Part shown: piece after piece, positions 1 to 12,560 of the stretch
Layout: each line of letters starts with the position of its first letter
How positions within the stretch are numbered: position 1 is the stretch's first letter
Assembly: GCA_947095585.1 (NCBI GenBank)
Contig: OX352764.1
Coordinates: 10,091,001 to 10,155,000 of the forward strand
Length of the DNA: 64,000 nucleotides
Direction of reading: 5' to 3'
Source: Nephrocerus scutellatus
Taxonomy: Eukaryota > Arthropoda > Insecta > Diptera > Pipunculidae
Position numbers and translations under genes: made by a program
The notes under the pieces: model-generated
The model's database searches: none
What the model was told of the DNA's origin: nothing
Seen by the model: only the letters and a program-made list of their open reading frames with translations

Positions 1-1053
1 CAAAATGTTAACGGGCATGGTATCTGACTGCCGGTCGACCGACCGTCCGACCAAATTAAATGTCATAGCGGATTCTCGACCAGTCAACCCAACCCCAACC
101 ACGTCATCATTTCATTTGCTTTTGCACTCGCACTCGGTGGTCACCAGGGCGTGTAATTGGGTGCTACAAGACCCTTTTGCCATTTTTATTTGCGCACGTC
201 TATGGCATGAGCGAAGGATATCTACGAGTATCTATCTACCCAGCAAGCGTGGTGAGTTGAGTTGTGAAACAAAGAGATTGACAATTTCATATAAAAGCGC
301 AAAAACAAATTACAGATGAAAATGTCGCCGCGTACGGAGCATCCGCCCTCTTTATGGCAGCGAACCGCCACTGTTGTGGAGAAGCACACAGCACAGATGC
401 GTTTTTTGGTGTGTGGAAACTCCATAAAACATTTTATGTCAGCTAACTTTTGGGGTTGATAGCTATTTTGAAAGCAGCAGCACTACTTCAAATTGCTGGG
501 TGACTGAGCTGGAAAGCCGGAACAAATGCCATTTATCCGTTCTGTCCCTTCTTTTGAGGTAAATGCAGAATATTTTTTATTTTCCTTATTCGCGTACATA
601 GTTTTCTTCATCTTGATCCCGTTCATGGAGCGAAAATCTATGTAATAGGATCCGAAAAGAATATCCCTCTTCCCAATATACCAATGGGATTCTATTGTCG
701 TTTGATGAAACAAACAGTCATTTAAAGAGTGGGAGGCTACAGTGCGGTATTTTTCATTAAGTCGGCTTATTTTATTATCTAAATTAATTTTTATATATTT
801 ACCACATCATCTTTTGACATTTCTATTCGGGAATTCACCATTCACATATTAAAAAATCATCCAGCGACAAAACTTGTAGGACCTTACGATGCCTATAGAG
901 GAGACTTATATGATTTATAAGAACCACTACCAACTACTACTACCACTTAGGGATAAAAAAAGGGGAACTTCCTTGTTGTCAAGAGACACTTCACATCAAA
1001 AATTCAGCTATTATCAGCTGTACAAGGGAAAAAGGTGACACGTCTTACACAAT
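1..1053. other. No recognisable gene
   Basis: I see no transposon motif, RNA gene or convincing coding frame here. The open frames are short and overlap on both strands. It is treated as intergenic DNA. Confidence 0.5.
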
Positions 1054-1160
1054 GGTAAGATGTCGGATTGTTTTGAAGCCCAAAGTGGAGTTATTCAAGG
1101 GTGCATATTATCCCCAGTCTTATTCTTAGAGGTCTTCGGCGATATTCTGACAAAAATGTC
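1054..1160 (+). pseudogene. Non-LTR reverse transcriptase sliver
   Basis: The + strand frame reads SGVIQGCILSPVLFL, the block around the conserved QG-x-LSP motif of non-LTR reverse transcriptases. Only about 35 codons are recognisable, and it runs directly into a different RT family at about 1150. It is therefore a truncated relic or a chimeric junction. The family cannot be fixed from so little; the QGCILSPVLF wording is closest to RTE-type elements. Confidence 0.55.
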
Positions 1161-2262
1161 TAGAATTTCAAAACTCACTACACCATCTTTTTATAGACTT
1201 TAAAGCCGCCTATATGATAGCATAACCAGAGTAGAACTTTATAAAGCCATGAGAGAATTCGGCATCCCAAATAAACTGACATGACTATGTAGATTGACCA
1301 TGACCAATAATATAAGCCAAGTAAAAATATCCGGAACAATATCGAGCCCATTCAACATCTATAACGGGCTACGACAAGGGGATGGACTGGCCTGCGTCCG
1401 CTTCAACCTGGCGTTGGAGAAAGTGATCCGAAACTCTGAAGTAACGGCGAGAGAAACAATCCTCTATAAGGCCATTCAAATACTGGCTTACGCAGACGAT
1501 ATTGACATCGTTGGAAGAAACCCAAGAGCTGTACATGAAGCTTACTTCCAGATCGAGCAAGCGTCACGAAATCTGGGGCTTCAAATTAATGACAGCAAAA
1601 CAAAGTACACGGTGGCCACGTCTGTAAGTAGAAGATCCAACATTGGTCCCTCAATTCAAATAGTGAAGCGCGAATTCGAAGTAGTCGGGTCAACTGTAGC
1701 AGCCGATAAGAAATACGGTCACGGTTGCTTAAAGCCAACCAAGCCATTCCAGTCTGTAAAGACTCTTCAAATCCAGGAACTTAACCATAACATCCAAGCT
1801 GCTGGTATATAAGACAATGGTTATACCAGTGTTTACGTATGGATCCGTGACTTGGGTGCTTAGTAAAAAGCAATCTGACCTCTTAGCCGCGTTCGAGAGA
1901 AAAGTCTTATGGAGAATTGTAGGCCCCGTATGTGAGGAAGGACGATTCCGGAGACTCTATAATAATAAGATCTACGAGCGTTACCGCGATTTCGACATCG
2001 TGAAGAGAATTAAGCTCGGTAGGCTCCGGTGGGCAAGACACCTAGCTCGCATGAGCGAGGAGGATCCTGCACGGAAAGTCCTTTGCGGTAGGATTTATGG
2101 AACAAGTCAGCGAGACCGGCAAATTCTTTGAAGGAAGGATGGCGTAGAGCAGGACGCCCAGAATTTAGGGATGCCAAACTGAAAATCGGGACTGGTGGAG
2201 AGACTTTTGCGGGAGGCCAGGACCGGACCGCGGTTGTAGAGCAAAATATGATGATGATGATA
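1150..2262 (+). pseudogene. Non-LTR retrotransposon RT, 3' half, with ATG-repeat tail (family A)
   Basis: This is the 3' half of a non-LTR retrotransposon polyprotein. The reading starts at the FKAAYDSI block (about 1195), passes GLRQGDGLAC (about 1366) and the catalytic LAYADD (about 1483), and ends in the C-terminal VFTYGSVTWVL and GRLRWARHLARM blocks (1826-2055). At least two breaks occur: stops near 1200-1290 and a frame change near 1810 between two open frames (1294-1812 and 1817-2131). The copy ends in a short ATG/TGA repeat at about 2248-2262, the microsatellite-like tail used by several non-LTR clades. The same family recurs at 12.6-14.1, 16.7, 24.8, 25.1 and 48.2/52.9 kb. The clade is uncertain (RTE- or CR1-like); the RT identity is firm. 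Confidence 0.85.
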
Positions 2263-4378
2263 AACACTGGGATTCGAACTTTAAACCTCTCGCTCATTAG
2301 TGCAACGAACTATCATATTCAAGACCCATGTGCACAGACATCTTCTCTTTTTGTCTCATTTACTCTGTGCCTGGGGTGCAAACCCCTTCAGCGTGAGTAC
2401 CTTCGTAAAAAAAGTCAGAGAGTGCTATGGAGTCTCCGGAATTGACTCTCCTTCCTTTGGAAAGCGGCTTAAAGCTAAGGATCCTTTTTGATAAGAAACC
2501 ATTAAGGCTCCGTACATAGGTATCGCACGCTTTAAGATTAAAAAAATTGTTTTGTATCCTTGATACTTCACTGTATTCAAATCTTCCATCCAAATCCACA
2601 AATGTTCCTATTTGAAAAAATGCACAACAAATCGGAAAAAAATGAAAATGTGGCAAACACAATCGTTGGGGTTCCACATTCTGTGCAGCAATATGAAAAA
2701 TGGAATAAAAAGTTTATTCTTTTTTCCATTTTGCCACAGGTTTTAGCAAGATGCCAATTCGCCCTTACCATCTCCTCATTTTCATACTCCATCTTGTGTT
2801 CCACTGTTCAGTTGTGAATTTGAAAAATAACAAACAGGGACAAAGAAAAAAAAATTCTTAAAAAATTGCCCTCACACTCTAGCGAGGTCGTCGTTACAGG
2901 TTCACAGGACAAACGGCGCTCAGCGACGATGTTGGTGCGGTGATTAGAATGTGGTTCGCAGGCGAAAGGAATCCCCAACGGAGTATCGTCCTTTTTCTTG
3001 CATAACTTGTCTGCTTGCTTGTTTGTCTGTTTGTTTTCGTCCTTTCAGTGTGCCCTCCTCCCCTCGTTATATTCAAATTTAAATAAAAGTTTGGATGTTT
3101 TTTTTTTTACTTTGCAACATCCGCAAAAGAATAACAACATCAGCATCGTCGAATCGGTGCCATATGTTGCACGCCCTCTGTTTGATTGATTTAACGAGAG
3201 CGATTTAAGGATTATTGCTGTAGTAGACCGCATTGCTATGATGATGTCGTTATGACAGAGGGAGAGTCGCTTATTTGTTGTTGTTTTGTTGGTATTGCTG
3301 TTGGCTTCATAATATGCGAGTTCAAGTAACGCGCTTCTGAAGGATATAATAATTTATACGTGCGCACAAGGGACGGACTCGCAAACAAATGATGATGATG
3401 GGGTGGTTCGCGTTTATTGTGTTCCCTGTGTTGATGGTTGGTTGGTTGGTTGTTCCTCATTCGTGCTCACCTCGCCTCACTCTATGATGCTCAATCAATA
3501 GCAGAGTGGAAAATTGTTTGCATAATTTGAACATTTGTCTCAAATCGCTTGGTATTAAGGAGTCACATATTTCCCGCATTCATTCAGAATCAATTAAGGG
3601 TAATTGATAGATTTTCTTCCTTTCCTCGATCGACGCGGAACGGTTAAGTGATTTTTCTCTTGAGTAATGGTGACGCTGATGGTGTCTGAATTGATAAGTT
3701 TGTTAGATTTTTTTTTCTTCCTGGTAATTTCGTTACAATTTTGTGCATTGAACAATCTAGGGTCAGGAATGCAAAGCGTTAGACTTTGAATCAATATCGT
3801 TGAAACTCATCAGCGTTGGGTTGAAACTGAGGTCCTTCAGTATCCTACTCAGACAATAGAGATCGTGGTCTTTTTTGAGGAACAGATCCGTAAGCAGCAG
3901 TTCTTGAATCCTTGTCCTTTTTGTGAGTTATTTAACTTTGTCCTTCCTTGAGGGTTGATCGAATTGATTCGTTTATGCCGATGCTGTTGATTCTCCAGGT
4001 AACTGTTCAAAACCGGTTGAAATATTAGATAGCGAAAGCTGGTGAATAAAGGCACATAATCAGGACCCGAGAAGTATCGTTTAATACACTGAAGGATGGT
4101 CAGGAGGGATATAGAGTGGTAGCTGGTCTTTTTTGACACCAAACCAAATTCTCGATATCAGTGTGTAAGTGCCCAACCAACTATGGCGTATGTTATCTAT
4201 GTTATAGGGGCGACTAGACCTTGCAACGTCTGTTTCAATGGCAAGCGGTTTCCCGGCGGGCGTCTATCTTGCATCGAGAGGCCCGCTATATAAATGTTTG
4301 CAAAGGTAGAATTGGTGATCAAATACTGACTACAATTCGTGGCCCTCCAGCGCTATGGAGGTTATGGGCGGTTTTGCA
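2263..4378. other. Intergenic stretch with simple repeats
   Basis: No gene or transposon is recognised. It contains a short ATG run near 3389-3401 and T-rich tracts near 3097-3108. The 105-codon minus frame at 2360-2677 has no motif I recognise. Confidence 0.5.
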
Positions 4379-4930
4379 AACGACACAGGACTAAGATCGG
4401 AACGTTGAACGTTCGCACTTTATCAGAACCGTCAATACTGTCTTAAGTTTTTTGTGAGATTGATCACCACCAGCTACTAATTTTAGGTCTTAGCGAACAA
4501 GACGACTTTCATTAACAACCAGGGCTTTATCTAATGTTTAGTGGCAATAATAACTCTTGAATCCACGGAGTTGAAATTCTTATAACAGCTAGAGCTGAAA
4601 AGATATTGATTTGATTTAAACCAATATCTGGCCGCATAATTTCAGCGCGATTCCACTCTAAATTCCGCAATATCACTATTATTCAATGCTATGCACTCAC
4701 TGAACCTGATGACGTTGACACAAAGGAGGCCTTCTACAGGCAATCACCGTCAACCTGTGCTTATACGGGTGATATTATAACTGTGCTTGGCGATATGGAC
4801 GCCAAAGTTGACAACGACAATTTAAACCTTCACGCTTGCATGCGCCACATTGCTCTTGACACCACGCGTAACAACGATGCAGCAGTCTCCACAAGCAAGG
4901 TTAATAGGGTCCTTGGTACACAAATAGTAA
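4379..4930 (+). pseudogene. Non-LTR AP-endonuclease domain, 5' part, decayed
   Basis: This is the start of an apurinic-type endonuclease domain from a non-LTR retrotransposon. KIGTLNVRTLS at about 4395 is the conserved first strand of the domain. A block around IIQCYALTEPDD follows at about 4681, then LGDMDAKV (about 4786), equivalent to the GDxNAK motif. The frame is broken by several stops and shifts. A Jockey-type 3' end interrupts it at about 4931, and it resumes at about 5334. The wording is closest to RTE-type endonucleases (the craniofacial development protein 2-like domain). Confidence 0.75.
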
Positions 4931-5333
4931 AAATAGTGAAAAGTCCTTGCCCAGGGCAACCCTGGCACATCTTCAGTCGGGTTGGTTACGTATACTTCAG
5001 AGTTATGAAGCTCGCATTATCCGTGGCATCAATGATCTTTGCCCCGACTGTAACCAAGGCACCCATACTACCAACCACCTATTCCTTTGCCCCATTCACC
5101 AAACGGATTTGGGCGTTATACAGATCTGTGGTCTAACCCTGTTGGTGCAGCCTCTTTTCTTTTCCTGCCAACATAACATATACACTACCTTTAGGTCATC
5201 TAATTATTATAGGAACTTTTACATTCTATTTGCTTTGCCTGCCATTTAAGTACACTGCGTAGGAGAGTTTAATATTTGGGGGGTTTCCTCTTGATCTCGT
5301 TTCAGCCCTGCAGTTGCTACAACAACAACAATG
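4931..5333 (+). mobile_element. Truncated Jockey-type 3' end inserted in the endonuclease relic
   Basis: The + frame at 4947-5180 carries the cysteine/histidine C-terminal block of Jockey-type polyproteins: LAHLQSGW, then CPDCNQGTHTTNHLFLCP. A short untranslated stretch follows and ends in an ACAACAACAACA tail at about 5320-5332. On both sides the sequence belongs to an RTE-like endonuclease, so this is a 5'-truncated insertion nested in an older relic. The coding frame is shifted near the end. I could not identify target duplications by eye. Confidence 0.75.
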
Positions 5334-6118
5334 AAGAGAGGCTTCTGGATTTGTGCTCCAATCAACAGCATTTCATCGGTAATCACCAGATAGCGTGACA
5401 CGTAACCAGATTGATCACATCTTGATCGCTAGCTTTTTACTGTCAAAGCCCGTCGTGGTGCTGATATCTTTGGAGATCACAATCTCAGAATGCGACCAGC
5501 TGCAATTCATCAACAACGTAGAATTACGCGGAAATACGATCTCATCAAACTTCGAGTTTCTGCCAAGGTAAATGAATTTAACTTTCAACTTGAGTCAAAC
5601 ATCATCGCTGAGCATACAAACGTAGGTTCATGGGACACTGTGGAATCTCCAATTAAAGGTGCCGCAGAAGTAGCATAAGGCTTTGTGCAATAGCACAGAA
5701 AGCCACGGATAAGAACGTGGAATCAGATGGAAGAACGACGAAATTTCAAGACCCAGCTTACAAATGAACGCTCAACGGTGCTAAAGGAACAACTTAAGAG
5801 GGAATATAACTGCGTCGAGGCACGAATAAAAAGAATGGTAACAAACGATCGCAGGCATTTCATAAGGCAGGTTGCAGAGGAGGCTGATAGGGCTGCTCGT
5901 TGCAGTAATATGCGTGTAGTCTACAGCGCAATCCGTAGACTTAATGGTAAAAGAGCAAAAACTAAGACTATAAAGACTATAACGGGGCCGTACTCACTGG
6001 AAAGAGTTCTATGAGGTTAGGAAAGGATCTCAAAATGAGATAGAGTCTGCAATTAAACAACTTAAAAATAATAAAGCTGCGGGTCCTGATCACCCGAGCC
6101 GCCGAGCTTTTTATGCTC
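5334..6118 (+). pseudogene. Endonuclease C-terminus, linker and start of RT (continuation)
   Basis: The endonuclease reading resumes immediately after the Jockey tail with ERLLDLCSNQQHF (5334), then NQIDHILIAS (5408), the catalytic-site DHI block of the family. A frame change precedes ADIFGDHNLRMRP (about 5463), the terminal SDHxL block. A linker follows (RKYDLIKLRV; 5727-6014, basic, helical-looking). The segment ends with a KQLKNNKAAGPDH block (6058-6093) that begins RT domains. The RT core is then missing. Joining this with 4379-4930 indicates one element split by the Jockey insertion. Confidence 0.75.
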
Positions 6119-6199
6119 AGCACACCTGTTATGGTTCCTGTGCTTGAGCTTGATAATCATCAACGATGGAACGGTAGTCATTGAAGACGTGGAGAAATC

Positions 6200-6700
6200 C
6201 TTTTATATTATTGTGAGGCTTGAAAGGTAACAACCACCATTTTTCCAAAAAGTACAAGCATTCGTCAACAAGTGTTTATGTCGAATCTGTGGCATCTTTT
6301 GCCCAAACGTAATCTCTATCCGGATCTTGCCCTGACAAATAATGAGCCAATCTCCATCGAAAGTAAGGTTGGGAAATGGCAATGGGTAGGGTAGGGTACA
6401 CTATGCGAAAGCCGGACAATGACATTGAGAAAAGGGCTTTTGAATGGAACCCTCAAGAAGACAAAACTCGGGACGCCAAGTGAACACGTAGCGCAGATCA
6501 ATCGAAAGGGAATCGCGTACAGTAGGCGTATGGCGTGAAATCAAACTGCTGGCGGGAGACAGACGGTGCTGGAAAGAGGTCGTTTTCGCTCTATGCTCCT
6601 TCTAGGAGCAATATTTGTTTCTTGGTTTTTTTTCTTCTTTTTATTAAGCTGTAAAATAAATATAGAACACGAATAAATAAATATTAAGAAACTAAAAAAA
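6200..6700 (+). pseudogene. RTE-like RT C-terminal region and 3' end
   Basis: The + strand reads VNKCLRRICGIFWP (about 6268), KRKWKWVGHTMRKPD (about 6379-6420) and then RNTWRRSIERE (about 6480), the C-terminal tail that follows the RT in RTE-like elements. The fragment closes in an A-rich tract (about 6655-6700). It probably belongs to the same element as 4379-6118 with the RT core deleted, since the pieces are collinear and only about 100 bases apart. Several frame changes make it non-functional. Confidence 0.7.
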
Positions 6701-8824
6701 AGGAACTAGCCAGTGCTGATGGTTTAGCCACCTCATTTCAAGACACGGAGCACTTCTGTGTAGTCAGTTGGGATTTTGCCACCGTAACCATATAAGCTCA
6801 TAGGAAAGACAGCTTTGTCAATTAAACTGGAAGCGTACCTCAAAGTTTAGACAATTTAAGATACTAATCAAGATAAATTTCTTGAAGAAAGTCTTTAGAA
6901 CAATCTTCTTGCGCTAATTGTGTACAGGTATAGGAGGAAGAGACTAATGTGCATCTTCTCTGAAAGTGCCGAGCTCTTATTCTTAGATTCTTAGTCAAGA
7001 AGAGCTTAAAAACTCAAACACCAGGGCCATAATCACTTTCACAAGAGAGGAAATGGGCTCTTGGCACAAAAGCTGTTTAAAGGACATATTTAAATGACTT
7101 TCTTAAAAGAACTGACATGAATTATATTTCGATTTATTTCTAAAACATTTTTTCCGTTCTCTTAAGCACATGAGCCATGCAAAACTTCTGGTTCTTCATC
7201 TTCCATATCCTCGTATCTATATCCTTCATTTGGAGTTGATTAGATATCCAAGTGATATACAGGACACCGTCTACAGTCGGGCTTGCCTACTACAAAGTTA
7301 ATACATCTCCATCGACATTCTCTTCATGCTCATAATCGAGTAAAATGTTTGCCTAAATAAAATATGTTCTCCATCACCACATACCTACCTTAGGACTCCT
7401 GCACACATATCAACATCTTCTCATGCGCAACAAACTTTATTCTGTAGTTGGAAAAATACGGAAGAAGTCATTAGTCAGTCGGCCACCGTCGCATTCCCGA
7501 AAAGATTTATTGTCCCCCCAGAAATCAACCACATTTGGCACTTGGAAGATTCTCGTTGCGGCGTTAAAAGAGTAATCATTTCGGGTTCCACTGCTTCACT
7601 CCTCGGGCAACACAACTGTATGAATGTCGACTGCGATTTGATACAAAGAAGAGAAGAGAGTAGGGAAGGAGCTCGACATTGACGACTAATGCGGACTAGA
7701 CTCTAACTCTGGAATCTCTAACTAATCCTTTTGTGCGGTTTGTCATTTGGAACAACATACATACGAGTACATACTGAGTGCATGAGTGCTTTCCTGCAGG
7801 TTTTGGTTGATGATTTGTTGTCAATGCGGATGAAGTTTTCCGTCCTCCTTCGTTGTCCTCTTCGCATTCGTCACAGGTTCGTTGCGTGGTTTGCGGTTTA
7901 TTTTTTCCTTCTCGCCTTCACCGTTTGCACTTGGCGTGGCTATGATGAATCTCAAGTCAAGTGAGCTGCCGCAATTCGCATACAAAGGTTTCGCTTTTCG
8001 ACCGCTTCTGTGCGAAAATGGAAACGAAATGGAATCATCAGTATCATCAATGGGAGCGATTTATTAAAAATGCTCAACACCGCACTGCCGGCTGGTCCTC
8101 TTGGTTGGTAACGAATAACGAGTAGATGTGTGGGATTCGTGGCTGATTTCATCTGGATTTGGGGCGAGCGCGTTTGGTAGACGTTCTTTGGGTGCACTTC
8201 AGTACAAGGACCACTCCAATAGCTCCAGGATCTGCGCTGATCATTCATTTTCATTTCATTTGCATTTGAGGTTTCCACTTACCCAAACTGCTGCTGTGGC
8301 GTGATGTTGGTGATGGTGCGGCGCCGCTGGCTACGAGGAAACCGAAAAGCAATTGCGATGTGTCGTCAAAGTCAGGAGAATCAGAACCAGATGCTGATGG
8401 TGGTTACCCAGTCTACGTGATTGGCAATGAATTCGATTTGGGTGTGGTATTCTATGCGCGTCGTGCAATGTCCTTTTCAAATCTTGAAATGATTCTAGTT
8501 GGAGTAGTGCGCCGGGCGTGCCAAAGTTTCCGTACTGATCCGATTGCTTGCAAGGCCATTCTATGATACAGCGGTGGAATATAAATTATTCTGACGCATT
8601 AATTTATACTCCAACCTGATTAACGTGTTCTTAAATCACACTAAAGCAGTCAGTGAAGTGCAAACTGATTGAACTGTTGTTGTTGAGGAATTGCAAAGAA
8701 ATGATGCGATCTGAATGTGTCGCAGATACATTCGCAAATTTTAAAAGTTGTTTTAAGAACAGTTAAGTGAATGTAAAGGGACAGTCGTGAAGCTTTAACG
8801 CAGAGAGATTTTCAGAAATAAGTG
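6701..8824. other. No recognisable gene
   Basis: AT-rich DNA with no transposon motif I can support. The frames between 7731 and 8566 overlap on both strands and show no recognised domain. They are treated as chance frames. Confidence 0.45.
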
Positions 8825-10210
8825 AATCGTTATGGTCACCAAATATCAGAGGAGATCCGAGCCACAAATTTGTTAGGTTATCAAAATCGCTTAGAACTCG
8901 CGCCTCTGCATCACAAACATAGTTCCGATTGCAGGACGGTATATAGAATAAAAAAGGATAGGTGTTTTCCCAGGAGAATGGAAAAGGGAATAATCAAACT
9001 TAACCGAGTGTAAAAATTGGAGAGGCATTTGTATCATCCGTGATATCTCCAAAATTATAGCAAATAATGTGTTGAAGAGAATTAAAGAACAACTTGATTC
9101 AATACTCGATGTCAAATAAGCAGGTTTCTGGCTGCTAGGATCTTTCTGCATTAACCACATCAACATCTTAACAGATCATTTTAGAACAACGCGTTCAGTT
9201 TACGTCGTCGCTTTACCTGTTGTTTATCGACTTCGAAAGGGCTTTCGATAGCGTAAACCGCGATTTCATTTGGTCTAAATAACGCAGGTGAGGAGTTCAG
9301 TAAAAACTTATAGTTGTTATTAAGGTCACATATGACATATGACCTGCGATGTATGATGGTTCTAATTGTAATGCCATGCACACAAACATAACGTATTAGA
9401 CGATTTTGAAGTCTAAAGTGGTATGCTGCAAGGCTGCTTACTTTGACCACTGCTGTTTCTGATGATCATTAGCCACGTGTTGCTTTAATGACTAACAACA
9501 GTGGTATACACGGGGCACTGAAATCTTATCTAAACCACAGGAACTACGTTGACGACATCTATTTGCTTTCGCATAAAATAATGGATCTATATCGAATGGT
9601 GGGTGTATAAACTAAAAGTCTAAGCAAAGCAAAGGTTGGACTGAGGGTAAATGGAGATAAGATCTCTCAGTCCTTCTAACACCAACGCTTAATTCAACAT
9701 TTCTGAACAGCAGATCGGGTAAGTGATAGCTTTCTTTATCTGGGAAGCCTCGGAACTGAATTTGATCTGGGCAGTAGGATCGGAAAGGCCAAAACTGTGT
9801 TTGCAATACTATTCAAAAATGGAAGATCAATGCTTAAACCACTATAACCAAGAAGCGACTGTTCTGTTCCAGTGTTGAATCAGCACTACTATATATACCT
9901 TAATACTACCTACTACCCATTATAGAACTTGGAAGCTTTGCAACATTGTTATTGCTTGTAGTCTGCATCCGATTGTGAATAGATGCGTCTATGTATTATG
10001 CGCAGGATTGACCAGCCTAGCCGCATATCGTACAAACAGTTTTTTTAAGAACAGGTCAGAAACCTATAGACACTACAATCAGACGGAGAAAATGGTAATG
10101 GATTGCTTACATATTCAGCGCGAGGAAAATTGCTTTGCAAAACATGCAATCCACTTACCCAAACTGGCAGAAGAGTGGGTCTTCCTAGGCAAACATAGAA
10201 GAGGAGAGAT
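8825..10210 (+). pseudogene. Decayed RTE-like reverse transcriptase
   Basis: Collinear RT blocks occur in changing frames: RRMEKGIIKL (about 8972), LFIDFERAFDSVNRDFIW (9220-9273, the block with the first catalytic aspartate), LQGCLL-PLLFL (about 9427), YVDDIYLLSH (about 9547, catalytic DD), and YLGSLGTEFD-SRIGKAK (about 9738-9790), the block following the palm. The C-terminal part fades out near 10200. Every block is separated by frameshifts or stops, so this is an old dead copy. It is a different family from 1150-2262 and resembles the relic at 4.4-6.7 kb. Confidence 0.8.
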
Positions 10211-12430
10211 CTAAAGCGTTAGGAATGAGTTGGGGAAGTTATAGACTCCGTGCACGATCGTTTCAAGCTGTCGTTGACGTGCATACCCCAATAGAGGTCA
10301 CAGGATGTAAGTAGAAAATAGGAGCTCTTTATTGAACATCTTTTTGGAAAAATTTAAATTAAATTTTCAAATTTAAATCATTTAACAACTTTGAATGTTT
10401 TATTGTTCATTGCTTGGTAGGTATGGTTCACATCGAACATGAGGTATTTTTTCAATAACTGAGAATCCAAATTGAGTAGACAAAAACGCCTAAGACAGAT
10501 TTGCAGAACCCATCCATGACATCAAAGTTCGATTTCGCACTCAATTTGTTTTCTTCAAAAGTCACTCTTTAAAGGAGAGTCTTAGTTTTAGTCAATAAGG
10601 AGAGTAACAAAGTGATAAGCTGGGTTTTTACAAAAGACATTCGTTGGAATCTTACCCTACAATAACACCATAATCATATTCCCATCTCGTATATGTTTCC
10701 TAAAAAACACACCAAATTGACTTCCTACTTTGACCGCATAATTGCCTCACAAACCACCACCATCATCACCAACCGCCCTCTTCCAATGTCAGTCATTGCA
10801 ATTACTCAACATGATTTCAGTCAAATTACATCCCGTTTTATAGATGTAGCAAATTTGCGCAAAAGGGAGCATCAGGATATGCCAGCAATGCAACGAACAT
10901 TAATCTCAATATCAATTCATAATTCATGTAGAACACTCGACAAAGGAGCGAAAAGAAATTATCTGATAGCAGGCGAAATGTGGAAATGAGGAGGGTCGTC
11001 GAGTCAAACAAACACACCACCATTACAACCATCACCCACCCACCAGCTGGGTTGAAGTGTATTTATCTACTGTTACACGCAGCAAGGCAGTGAGGGTGAT
11101 TTCTGCACTTCGAGAACAATACAAAACTTTTCTCTTTATGATCAGAGCAGATATCCTTGTTTTTGTTGTTGGTTGTACAACATGACACTTTTACATGACA
11201 ACTAGCAAGCAGATTCCCAATACACTCTCACCCTTATTAAGTGGGGATGATCATCCCTAATTGGTGTTGAATTAACTTTGTTACTCAGTGTTGCCGCAGC
11301 GATAGAAATGATTATCATATTCTTTTCCTTGATGGGGTGGGGATTGTGTTCTTAGCGAACCCATCACATCAACCTGCGTTTGTTTGTTCAGCCGAATCCG
11401 GATGCTTCTGTTGTTAGCTTTATTTATTAATTTGTTGTTTTTGCGAATTGCGTCGACGACGTGTTGTTGTTGTTCACCAGCAAGTGGAGTGATGGGGGGT
11501 GGGTTTTATGCGTGCAACCACTTTATACAAATTACAAGTGAATTTTGTTATAGAACAGAGGGATGCACTCAGAAGATAGTTCTTGTCCAGAGGGGTGTGT
11601 GCATATATATCATTACTTATATGTCTACATTGCTCAAAAAGGCTCAGCGCAGGATCATTATTAATTTATTGTCTTCAATTGTTTTGTGCTTGTGTTTGTA
11701 TGAGTTAGTTGGTTATTTTTACTGGGGACTATGGTATGTTGGAAACTCTATCAGGAAAATCAAAGGAAGAGGAATTTCTGGCACTAAACATATTTTTCAG
11801 AAAAAGTTTTGTTGCAAAAATAACATCATCGCGGCTAAAATGATTTTTAAAATACCATAAATAGAGTGAGATGGCTGAAGAAATGTATTTGTATTAGTCA
11901 CGGAAAACGCTACGATGGGGTGTCATCTTTTCTAACTCTGTACATATTGTTACGAAATTTAGTCTTTAAAGAGAGTTAACAATGGATTTTGCAAATAGCA
12001 ATACAGCACAAGTTCGTTAACTCACAAATTACAACTTTAATTCATAAATAGCAAGAGCTAACAAATTCACGCTGGTAGTTATCTATTATTTACAAAAATA
12101 ACACTTATATTTACTGCTTCATAAACTTGCATGTACTCTGGTACAAATTCAAATGATCACTAACTCACTGTGATAATTGAGGGTATGGGGTATTTATACC
12201 TAATCAACAGTTTCGAGAAGGTTCTAACCTTTCGTATTTTATTCTATTCGAACCATCTAGCGAATATCAGAACATACAGGCAAAATTAACTTAAAATTCC
12301 GCTATTAAGTGTAACTCTAAATCTATTTTCGTAGGTTGGTCAGTCGTTGTCGGTGGGTAAAGTCAATTTTGTATGTAAGATTATTACGCCTAAACCACTG
12401 GACTTATCGAAGCCATATTCACAAGAAAGG
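10211..12430. other. No recognisable gene
   Basis: AT-rich sequence without transposon blocks. The 158-codon + frame at 11384-11860 begins with a hydrophobic segment but continues into low-complexity, non-conserved-looking sequence. I do not call it a gene. Confidence 0.45.
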
Positions 12431-12560
12431 CGGTAAGCCATCAGCAGAATTGGGAGATAACATAGAAAGCATTAGAATTGAAGGTGACCGTGATGGCTGC
12501 CGGTAATTTTCCTTCAACACAGGAAAAGTTGAATGATCGGACTAGTCTCTCCATCCATAC
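12431..12560 (+). pseudogene. Family A 5'-region segment in opposite orientation to its neighbour
   Basis: This segment, read on the + strand, matches 16990-17150 (+) and part of 24690-24772 (-): it shares the ATCAGCAGA start and the GGTAATTTTCC block. At 16.99 kb the same sequence leads into an endonuclease start, so it is the 5' region of the element. Here it abuts an RT copy on the opposite strand that begins at 12561, giving an inverted junction. Confidence 0.5.

Noticed and set aside
2360..2677. 105-codon minus frame
   Set aside because: No recognised motif, and it lies in a region without other coding evidence.
11384..11860. 158-codon + frame with a hydrophobic start, resembling a secreted protein
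   Set aside because: No domain, no splice or neighbouring support, composition like the surrounding AT-rich DNA, and low-complexity cysteine runs. It is explained by chance.
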